Positions 6,700 through 11,685 of a stretch of 11,685 nt of DNA are shown here, one piece after another. Location: NCBI RefSeq assembly GCF_915069625.1, contig NZ_CAJZFD010000050.1:1-11685 (forward strand), read 5' to 3'. A program made the translations under genes and the position numbers. Each line of letters begins with the position of its first letter. Position 1 is the first letter of the stretch. Under the pieces are notes generated by a model. That model was not told the DNA's origin. It was given only the letters and a program-made list of their open reading frames with translations, and did no database searches. Source of the stretch: an uncultured Veillonella sp. (GTDB lineage Bacteria; Bacillota; Negativicutes; Veillonellales; Veillonellaceae).

Positions 6700-6813
6700 T
6701 ACGCCGTTGGGTTTTGTGAAAGCTTCGCACGTATACGTACAGCGTGATGAGATCAACTAGGCGATGCCTCACCAAAACCCGGCGTAACGATCAGTACGGG
6801 TATTAAATACTGA
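6700..6813 (-). ncRNA. Candidate structured leader RNA of the sulfite-reductase-like operon
   Basis: On the minus strand, the presumed 5' leader can fold into several elements. The first is a hairpin TCAGTA/TACTGA (plus 6808-6813 with 6791-6796). The second is a long closing helix joining 6781-6786 to 6700-6705 (TACGCC/GGCGTA) and 6773-6780 to 6709-6716 (CAAAACCC/GGGTTTTG), with a 3-base bulge at 6706-6708. The closing helix encloses small hairpins at 6759-6769 (AGGC/GCCT), 6745-6755 (TGAT/ATCA) and 6722-6743 (GCT/AGC and GTACG/CGTGC around TATA). This is the layout of a multi-branch regulatory RNA. I compared it from memory with SAM, T-box, cobalamin, fluoride and molybdenum-cofactor riboswitch consensus sequences and could not assign it. 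It could also be a stand-alone RNA on either strand. Confidence 0.5.
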
Positions 6814-6825
6814 CCTGATGTTCCT

Positions 6826-6831
6826 AGTATA
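6826..6831 (-). promoter_or_regulatory. -10 box candidate for the sulfite-reductase-like operon
   Basis: TATACT on the minus strand (plus AGTATA) lies just upstream of the structured leader and would start transcription near 6819. No strong -35 box is seen at 16-18 bases. The promoter would be divergent from that of the toxin-antitoxin module. Confidence 0.4.
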
Positions 6832-6935
6832 AACTATTTTAACATGTAATAATGTAACCTAAGCTACAAAAATGAAAAATTTCAATATTAATTATTAATA
6901 GCATACATGATTTTTGATACTACATAGTGTTATTA

Positions 6936-7015
6936 AATTTACCTAATTGGTAAATTATTTATTTACATTTATATTTGAAGAGGTATAATAGAATTAACCT
7001 ACTAGGTAAATTATT
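6936..7015 (+). promoter_or_regulatory. higBA promoter bracketed by two palindromic operators
   Basis: TTTACA at 6962-6967 and TATAAT at 6984-6989 (16-base spacer) form a good promoter. Operator 1 (6936-6956) is AATTTACC-TAATT-GGTAAATT, a perfect 8-base-arm inverted repeat. Operator 2 (6992-7012) is AATTAACC-TACTA-GGTAAATT, with one mismatch. With the trailing ATT, 21 of 24 bases agree between the two, which lie 56 bases apart. One ends just before the -35 box and the other covers the start site, as expected for autorepression by the antitoxin, alone or with the toxin. Confidence 0.78.
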
Positions 7016-7032
7016 ATAAATGGCCATTTATA
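7015..7032. repeat. 18-base perfect palindrome in the higB leader
   Basis: TATAAATGG followed directly by CCATTTATA is fully self-complementary. It lies just downstream of operator 2 and about 44 bases before the toxin start codon. It could be a further protein-binding site or a small leader hairpin. Confidence 0.6.
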
Positions 7033-7075
7033 TTGTATCAACCATTCACTATGATTTGAGAGAGTCGGTGACATA

Positions 7076-7372
7076 TTGGACATACGATATAAGAATAATA
7101 AGTTAGAAACAGTTTGTACAGATGCAAATACTGCTAGGCGAGAATATGGACGTGAGATGGCACGTAAAATTCATTTAAGAATTGATCAACTTCGTTTTGC
7201 TACATCTATTCAGTATTTGATTTTAAATGGTATAGGTAGGTGTCATAAGTTGGTTGGAGATCGCAAAACTCAATATGCTATGGATTTAGTACACCCTTAT
7301 AGACTTATTTTTATACATATTGATGGAACGTTTCATGTAGTAGAGATTCAAGAAATTATTGATTATCATTAG
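7076..7372 (+). CDS. higB: HigB/RelE-type toxin of a type II toxin-antitoxin module
   Basis: This 98-residue protein is of the HigB-like (plasmid maintenance killer) branch of the RelE/ParE superfamily, which in characterised members cleaves mRNA on the ribosome. The family signature is plain: an opening MDIRYKNNKLETVCTDA, a helix (ARREYGREMARKIHLRIDQL), then IGRCHKLVGDRKTQYAMDLVHPYRLIF (53-79) with the conserved basic and aromatic residues. No ATG is available in frame before residue 1; the TTG at 7076 is the likely start, because the frame closes 24 bases upstream, and it has only a weak GGTGA site 4 bases away. Poor initiation may keep toxin output low. It lies 16 bases upstream of the antitoxin gene (toxin first, as in higBA). 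The local composition is AT-rich relative to neighbours, consistent with acquisition by transfer. Confidence 0.88.
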   Translation: MDIRYKNNKLETVCTDANTARREYGREMARKIHLRIDQLRFATSIQYLILNGIGRCHKLVGDRKTQYAMDLVHPYRLIFIHIDGTFHVVEIQEIIDYH

Positions 7373-7388
7373 TATAGGAGATATACCT

Positions 7389-8252
7389 ATGAAGATATAT
7401 GAAAGTAAAACTTTTATTGCTATACCGCCTGGAATGACAATAAAAGAGGTTTTAGAAGATAGACATATGTCCCAAAAAGAATTAGCTACACGAATGGATA
7501 TGAGTGAGAAGCACATTAGTAAGCTCATTAATGGAGAGGTGCCATTAACTCAGGATGTAGCAATGCGTCTTGAACGTGTATTTGGTGTAGAGGCAAGTTT
7601 TTGGAATGGATTAGAAGCTAATTACAGAGAGAAGATATTAAAAGTGGAGTATGAAAACTCAATTGATGAAGAAATTAATTTTGCTAAACCTTTTGGTTAT
7701 GCTAAGCTCGCCCGTTTAGGTATCGTGCCAGAAACCAAAAAGGCAGCTGAGCAGGTTAATAATTTACAGAAGTTTTTTGAGGTAGCTTCTTTAAAAAATG
7801 TAGATAATGAAATGGTTATGCCCTTAGTATATGAAAATATTAAGGATATGGAGCCAGCTAAAAAGAGTGCGATTTATACACTGGTACAAATCACGAAAGG
7901 TCAGGTGCGTTTTGTAGAGGTAAATTCTTATGATGCAGAGATGCTAAGAAAATTTATACCTAAAATTGAGGACCTTAAGAGTGAACCATTAGCTGGTGTG
8001 AAAGAGCCTCTTAAGGATATGTTAGCAGCATGTGGTGTAATTATTGTGTATTTGCCAATTCTTGATAATATAACCTCTATATGTATTACATATTCCAAAG
8101 GAAACTCTATTGTTCTTGGTATACCAACGGAAGATACTGATGGTTTTTGGAAGTTATTAGGAGAAGCCCTACATAACTTGGTAGAACGAGATTATCAACG
8201 TAGTAATCGCAAATACCGTAACAATGATCCTGTAACTGTGGTGAATTATTGA
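7389..8252 (+). CDS. higA: HigA-type antitoxin with XRE HTH and degenerate peptidase-like C-terminal domain
   Basis: This 287-residue protein has a helix-turn-helix of the HigA/XRE type at about 16-66 (MSQKELATRMDMSEKHISKLINGE as core). It is followed by SFWNGLEANYREKI (70-83), the usual HigA continuation. Ordinary HigA proteins are about 90-110 residues; this one has some 190 more. The far C-terminus (FWKLLGEALHNL, 253-264) resembles the ImmA/IrrE-like metallopeptidase motif seen in long HigA-peptidase fusions (FW...HExxH), but with GEALH in place of HExxH, so the first zinc histidine is lost. The protein should bind and neutralise HigB and repress the module through the paired upstream palindromes. 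The ATG at 7389 is set by AGGAG (7376-7380) with an 8-base spacer; an earlier in-frame ATG (7359) overlaps the toxin gene and precedes that site. Confidence 0.88.
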   Translation: MKIYESKTFIAIPPGMTIKEVLEDRHMSQKELATRMDMSEKHISKLINGEVPLTQDVAMRLERVFGVEASFWNGLEANYREKILKVEYENSIDEEINFAKPFGYAKLARLGIVPETKKAAEQVNNLQKFFEVASLKNVDNEMVMPLVYENIKDMEPAKKSAIYTLVQITKGQVRFVEVNSYDAEMLRKFIPKIEDLKSEPLAGVKEPLKDMLAACGVIIVYLPILDNITSICITYSKGNSIVLGIPTEDTDGFWKLLGEALHNLVERDYQRSNRKYRNNDPVTVVNY

Positions 8253-8422
8253 GCCATATTTTGGTAAGTTTTTAAACACCTCTTTTTTGTAAGTTTGTAA
8301 GGGCTTATAGCACTTGTTAGAGGTACCCATTAACGTAAGGACTTTCATAGTACGAGGATTCTTATCCTGTAACAAAATAGCGTATAATAGACATATAGAA
8401 TATTACTGATATAGGAGATACA
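8253..8422 (+). promoter_or_regulatory. sfsA promoter region; no clear higA terminator
   Basis: TATAAT at 8383-8388 is a good -10 box, with only a weak -35 (TTCTTA at 8359-8364, spacer 18). AGGAG (8413-8417) serves the sfsA start. A weak 6-base-pair pairing (ACCTCT 8278-8283 with AGAGGT 8319-8324) is not followed by T residues, so read-through from higA is possible. Confidence 0.5.
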
Positions 8423-9583
8423 ATGAAGGTTCTTTACGATACAATTTTGAAAGCAACATATACTGGTCGCCCGAACCGTTTTGTGGTGACCTTAGATTTG
8501 AATGGTGAAAGTGTACTCGCGCATTTACCAAATCCTGGGCGCATGTGGGAGCTCTTATTCACTGGTGTAACGATGTACATCGTGCCTCACGATAAGCCTG
8601 ATGCGAAGACAAAATACCGCGTAGTGGGCATTGAGCGCGATGGTGTCGTAATTATGCTCGATACAAACTACAGTAACGATGTAGCGCAGCATTTGATTGA
8701 AAATAAATTAATTCCTGGTTGGGAGGAATGGCGCGTTGTAAGACGAGAGTATACAGTTAAATTACATGGGACATCATCACGCTTTGATTTGCTCCTCACC
8801 AATGATAAAGGCGATGAGTTCTTGTTAGAGGTCAAGTCTTGTACGTTATTCTCTAAAACGGGCGCCATGTTCCCTGATGCCATAACCGAACGGGGTCGCA
8901 AGCATTTATTACATCTGAAAGAATTACAAAACGAAGGGTACCATACAGGGGTTCTATTCCTCGTACAATGGGATAGAGCGCAGTGGTTCTTACCGGACTA
9001 CCATACGGATTTAGAATTCGCTCGTACCTTTAAAGAGGTAGCTCCATCTTTAGATTGGAAAGCCGTTGCTGTGACCTGGGATGAGACTTTTACCATGCCC
9101 ACTGTAACACGAGAATGTTTCTATCCGAGCAGCATCCTCGACACAGAGGCTCACGATAGCGGCGTGTACGTGATGGTCATGCACCTAGACCATGATCTTG
9201 ATCTTGAAATCGGCTCTAAAGGGATGATGCATTTCAAATCTGGCTACTATATGTACGTCGGCTCTGCGAAGGCAAACTTAACGAAACGCATTGAGCGTCA
9301 TAAACGAAAACGCAAGAAAATGCACTGGCATCTAGATTACTTCCGCGGTCACTGCGAAATGATAGCAGGTCTTCCGATACGAACTAGCTGGGCTGATGCG
9401 GAATGCGCCCTCGCTGATGCGGTCCGTGGCGTTGCCGAATGGGACGTCCCTAAATTTGGCTGCTCTGACTGTGACTGTAAAAGCCACCTATTTGGGATGA
9501 CGGAAAATCCTATTCATAACAAAGCGTTCATGGATGTAATAGAGAACTATCGAATGAATAAATTGGATGCGCTAGTTAAGTGA
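8423..9583 (+). CDS. sfsA: SfsA nuclease fused to a C-terminal DUF123 (GIY-YIG-like) domain
   Basis: The product is 386 residues, while ordinary SfsA is about 230. Residues 1-235 are SfsA: TGRPNRF (14-20), AHLPNPGRM (33-41), and a restriction-endonuclease-like core with RFD (120-122), LLEVKSCTL (134-142), the acidic and lysine residues expected at a PD-(D/E)XK site, and FPDAITERGRKHL (150-162). Residues 246-365 are DUF123, a GIY-YIG-like domain: GVY (247-249), YVG (278-280), R289-x3-H293, HWHLDY (301-306), E327 and GCSDCDCKSHLF (346-357). SfsA proteins have been described as DNA/RNA nucleases; the name comes from a maltose phenotype in E. coli. The fusion would join two nuclease-type domains, suggesting nucleic-acid processing or repair, which is inference. 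AGGAG with a 5-base spacer supports the ATG at 8423. The gene is monocistronic. Confidence 0.92.
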   Translation: MKVLYDTILKATYTGRPNRFVVTLDLNGESVLAHLPNPGRMWELLFTGVTMYIVPHDKPDAKTKYRVVGIERDGVVIMLDTNYSNDVAQHLIENKLIPGWEEWRVVRREYTVKLHGTSSRFDLLLTNDKGDEFLLEVKSCTLFSKTGAMFPDAITERGRKHLLHLKELQNEGYHTGVLFLVQWDRAQWFLPDYHTDLEFARTFKEVAPSLDWKAVAVTWDETFTMPTVTRECFYPSSILDTEAHDSGVYVMVMHLDHDLDLEIGSKGMMHFKSGYYMYVGSAKANLTKRIERHKRKRKKMHWHLDYFRGHCEMIAGLPIRTSWADAECALADAVRGVAEWDVPKFGCSDCDCKSHLFGMTENPIHNKAFMDVIENYRMNKLDALVK

Positions 9584-9796
9584 TTGTTGTTAATGGCGAA
9601 TAACCTAAAATAGTATGGATGGGGCCCGAATACAAATATGCTAGATTGTTAAAAAAGGGATTCCCTTATCTCTTCGCTCCATAGTGACCTAAGTCGCTCA
9701 TCAATAAGGGAAGCCCTTTTTATTACGTTATATGTGAGTCCGTCCCATCCATATCTATGTTTTCTATTAACTAGTTGCTTCAACTATTAACAACAA
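9584..9796. repeat. Nested imperfect inverted repeat spanning the sfsA 3' region
   Basis: Three pairs of complementary segments are nested around one centre: 9584-9594 with 9786-9796 (TTGTTGTTAAT, perfect), 9614-9623 with 9744-9753 (TATGGATGGG, perfect), and 9656-9669 with 9704-9717 (one mismatch). Parts of the stretches between them also match when one arm is reversed and complemented. The whole resembles a large, partly decayed palindrome of about 213 bases. It also contains a CTATTAAC direct repeat at 9764-9771 and 9784-9791. No reading frame of note lies within it. Confidence 0.6.
9652..9722 (+). terminator. Terminator after sfsA with a branched loop
   Basis: AAAAAGGG-A-TTCCCTTAT (9652-9669) pairs with ATAAGGGAA-G-CCCTTTTT (9704-9721), with a single A-G mismatch. 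The 34-base loop contains its own hairpin, AGTGAC-CTAA-GTCGCT (9683-9698). The T run at 9717-9722 is on the plus strand and the A run at 9651-9656 makes it plausible in both directions. It forms the core of the larger nested inverted repeat. Confidence 0.85.
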
Positions 9797-9799
9797 AAG

Positions 9800-9843
9800 C
9801 CCTTTTCCTTTCGCATGGGGCGAGGCCCCTGATGGGGAAAGGG
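9800..9843 (-). terminator. GC-rich hairpin, possibly a minus-strand terminator
   Basis: CCCTTT (9800-9805) pairs with AAAGGG (9838-9843), continuing with CC/GG, and encloses CAT/ATG and a perfect GGGGC-GAG-GCCCC stem (9817-9829). On the minus strand it is followed by CTTTTGTTGTT, so it could stop transcription running leftward. On the plus strand no T tract follows. It lies between sfsA and the first lipoprotein gene, where no minus-strand gene is seen. Confidence 0.5.
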
Positions 9844-9949
9844 TGTGAAGTAGAGTATCAACAATCAGCTGATGGTATCAATGATTGTGTCTGCAAATTT
9901 GATATGAATACTTGATACAAATGGGGAAAAGAGAGAGGTGTGGTTGTGT
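9844..9949 (+). promoter_or_regulatory. Leader region of the lipoprotein pair
   Basis: ACAATCA and TGATTGT form an inverted repeat with a 14-base spacer within about 9860-9887, and ATCAGCTGAT inside it is a 10-base palindrome. GTATCAA-like words recur. A -10-like AATACT occurs near 9907, with a weak TTGTGT 16 bases upstream. GAGAGG (9933-9938) precedes the start codon. The promoter assignment is weak. Confidence 0.35.
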
Positions 9950-10765
9950 ATGCCTGTGTTTGTTAGGTTTGTGTTGTTGGTTTTGGTGTGTGTTTGTAGT
10001 GTTGTATTGGGTGGTTGTACTTCTTCTCGGTTAACGACGCTCGATGCGGATCCGTATACGCCAAATGATGTAAAGGCAATGGTTGAGAAGCGTTTTGCGT
10101 CGTATCATCCTCGTCTAGTGTTGCAGGCTTCTGAGGTTGTTACTACAAAGCCTTATAAGCACTATGAATATACGTTTTTTGATGAGAATAATGGCATTGT
10201 CTTTACTGCGCGTGCTTCTGTTGAGGTTCCTCAGTTGCCTATTCCTGGTGGTCAACGGGTTACGAACGCAGAGTATAGGTATGCAGAGGCTTATTTAGAT
10301 CGCTTGAATAGTGAGGTAGCACTGCTTGCTGCAAAGTACAGATTTCAGGTAGCTAATAATGAGGAGCGCAAAGCGCTAATGGATGCTAAGATTATGCGAA
10401 AAGAGGATAATAGTACGGTTCCTTTGTTTGAGGAAGGGGATTTTATATTTCTTAATCAAACATCTAATGGTGCTGGTGTAGTGGGTATGTTAGGAGACAT
10501 ATATTCTCTATATAAACCTAATGGTGACGAGACCTTAGTAAGTAGCGTGTATGGCCGTAAGGTTAGCTTTTACTATTTACCAAATGGTGAAACAGACAAG
10601 AGCAAGGCTCTGTACCTAATAAGTTTTAAAATTAGAGGGCGGGAAGATTGGCGAGATACCTTAATGAGTGGTGTTGGTTATCAAGATAAGAGTTCTGAGC
10701 AGATTGAACGAGATATAATTACCGTTGTTGATCGGGAAATACAACAGGCTGTGCGAGGAAAATAG
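9950..10765 (+). CDS. Lipoprotein of unrecognised family, first of a tandem pair
   Basis: This is a predicted lipoprotein of 271 residues with a lipobox VLGGC (Cys23) and Thr at +2, compatible with outer-membrane sorting. The mature region is shared with the next gene: DPYTPNDVKAMVEKRFA, HPRLVLQASEV, YTFFDENNGIVFTA, PQLPIPGGQRVTNAEY, IYSLYKP, FYYLPNGETDKSKALYLISF, and REDWRDT...ERD near the end. I recognise no catalytic motif or named domain. The ATG at 9950 is preferred although it is 11 bases from GAGAGG, because it gives a 23-residue span to the lipobox Cys exactly as in the paralogue; a TTG at 9944 with a 5-base spacer is possible. The first 80 coding bases are extremely rich in G and T. 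It is co-oriented with the second gene, 19 bases apart, so it is likely in one operon. Confidence 0.85.
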   Translation: MPVFVRFVLLVLVCVCSVVLGGCTSSRLTTLDADPYTPNDVKAMVEKRFASYHPRLVLQASEVVTTKPYKHYEYTFFDENNGIVFTARASVEVPQLPIPGGQRVTNAEYRYAEAYLDRLNSEVALLAAKYRFQVANNEERKALMDAKIMRKEDNSTVPLFEEGDFIFLNQTSNGAGVVGMLGDIYSLYKPNGDETLVSSVYGRKVSFYYLPNGETDKSKALYLISFKIRGREDWRDTLMSGVGYQDKSSEQIERDIITVVDREIQQAVRGK

Positions 10766-10784
10766 GTCAGGGAGAGGTGTATCT

Positions 10785-11591
10785 ATGAAGCAGTTGATTA
10801 GGTATATATCATTAGTTGTTGTGTGTATTTGTACATTTTTATTGAGCGGTTGTTCTTTTGTGTGGACTACGGAAAATGGTGATCCTGCGACGCCAGAGGA
10901 TATCAAGTCTAGCGTGGAAAAGGAGTTCGCTGTTGTTCATCCTAATCTTGTTCTCCAGTCCTCTGTAGTGGAACAGGAAAAACCGTTCCAGCGGAATGTG
11001 TATGTCTTTTATGATGAAAGCAACGGTTTTTCTTTCACTACGAATTCTGTGGTGCAACGCCCAACCTTGCCGGTTCCAGGTGGTGAAAGATACACGAATG
11101 CTAATTTTGCCTATTCACAAGAGTATTTAATTCATTTGAACGCTGCTTTGGTGGAACGTGCTAAGCAACATGGCCTGCGAATGGCCACATATGAGGAAGT
11201 CCTAGAACTATCTAAATCTAGCGCACAGCGTGTAGCCGGTACTAATAAGATACCTCTATTTAGATCCAACGAGATTATCTTTGTAGATAAGTCTGTAAAG
11301 GGTGAAGATATTCTAACCTTTATGAAATTTATATATAGCGAGTATAAACCGCAAGATAACCCAGCTCTATTGCATCCTCGCGCTGAAAGACACATTGGCA
11401 TTTACTATTTGCCAAACGGAGAAGAGGACAAAACGAAAGCCCAGTATTTGATAGGTTTTAGGTATAAGGCAAGAAATGACTGGAAAGAAACCATGCTAAC
11501 AGGCATAGGTAGTACTGGTAATGATACTTCAGGTGTGGAACGAGATTTTGTTAGCATTTTAGATCATATGATAAAGCATGCGGGTCACTAA
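10785..11591 (+). CDS. Lipoprotein of unrecognised family, second of a tandem pair
   Basis: This is a 268-residue paralogue of the preceding gene. The signal peptide ends in LLSGC (Cys23) with Ser at +2, and like its partner it carries two extra cysteines at 14 and 16 of the signal peptide (VCIC here, VCVC in the partner). Shared blocks include DPATPEDIKSSVEKEFA, HPNLVLQSSVV, YDESNGFSFTT, PTLPVPGGERYTNANF, IYSEYKP, YYLPNGEEDKTKAQYLIGF, RNDWKET and ERDF. The less conserved middle (about 125-185) differs more in length and charge, where specificity might lie. The ATG at 10785 is set by GGAGAGG (10771-10777) with a 7-base spacer; upstream in-frame starts lie inside the previous gene. No terminator of classical form follows; the trailing 94 bases hold only small hairpins (AAAAC-AGTT-GTTTT at 11632-11645, GGATT-GT-AATCC just after). 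The function is unknown. Confidence 0.85.
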   Translation: MKQLIRYISLVVVCICTFLLSGCSFVWTTENGDPATPEDIKSSVEKEFAVVHPNLVLQSSVVEQEKPFQRNVYVFYDESNGFSFTTNSVVQRPTLPVPGGERYTNANFAYSQEYLIHLNAALVERAKQHGLRMATYEEVLELSKSSAQRVAGTNKIPLFRSNEIIFVDKSVKGEDILTFMKFIYSEYKPQDNPALLHPRAERHIGIYYLPNGEEDKTKAQYLIGFRYKARNDWKETMLTGIGSTGNDTSGVERDFVSILDHMIKHAGH

Positions 11592-11685
11592 ATAAGGGAT
11601 AGAGATAGTTATAAGTGTTCAATACGATGATAAAACAGTTGTTTTAGGATTGTAATCCCGAAATATATTGTATTTAATAAAAATA

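Noticed and set aside
6700..6786. Assignment of the leader to a known riboswitch (molybdenum cofactor, fluoride, SAM, cobalamin, T-box)
   Set aside because: Short resemblances such as AGGCATCGCCT exist, but the conserved core words of these classes, as I recall them, are not present.
6613..7075. Additional gene in the gap between the sulfite-reductase-like operon and higB
   Set aside because: No frame with a start signal and coding character was found; the gap is explained by a leader, two divergent promoters and operators.
8253..8340. Terminator for higBA
   Set aside because: The only pairing is six base pairs with a large interior and no T tract after it.
9584..9949. CRISPR array or tRNA in the repeat-rich gap
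   Set aside because: The repeats are inverted and nested, not regularly spaced direct repeats, and no cloverleaf or tRNA arm sequence is visible.

Overview
The window looks like chromosome of a diderm Firmicute of the Negativicutes, most likely Veillonella or a close relative. The case rests on a combination seen in the sequence: a GerW/YtfJ-type protein with its YtfI-like (DUF2953) neighbour, which are Firmicutes sporulation-associated families, lies next to a secreted Skp/OmpH-type chaperone, which implies an outer membrane. Codon use is moderate in GC and the spacing is compact. The genus is inference; no rRNA or other marker is present.

Layout. Bases 1-543 hold the 3' part of an M23 (LytM-type) peptidase gene, closed by a terminator. 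Bases 720-2917 are a same-strand run: cobalamin adenosyltransferase, a DUF2953 membrane protein and a GerW-family protein, followed by a long hairpin. A separately promoted Skp/OmpH gene (3177-3635, own terminator) and a nitroreductase (3833-4354) follow. A bidirectional terminator (4379-4414) separates these from minus-strand genes: a single-domain cupin (4443-4730) and a two-gene unit (4989-6612). That unit encodes a small siroheme/Fe-S sulfite reductase-like protein fused to a DUF1858 domain, and an unrecognised 221-residue partner. Upstream of it, on the minus strand, is an elaborately foldable leader (about 6700-6813).

Bases 6936-8252 are an AT-rich toxin-antitoxin module of the HigBA type. 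Two near-identical palindromic operators bracket its promoter, and the antitoxin is unusually long, with a C-terminal domain that looks like a decayed zinc-metalloprotease fold. Bases 8423-9583 encode SfsA nuclease fused to a GIY-YIG-like DUF123 domain. The following 366 bases carry no gene but are full of inverted repeats: three nested levels around a terminator, then a GC-rich hairpin. The window ends with two tandem paralogous lipoprotein genes (9950-10765 and 10785-11591) of unrecognised family.

The most promising material for something undescribed is the sulfite-reductase-like/221-residue unit with its structured leader, then the long HigA with its paired operators, the nested inverted repeat behind sfsA, and the paired lipoproteins.
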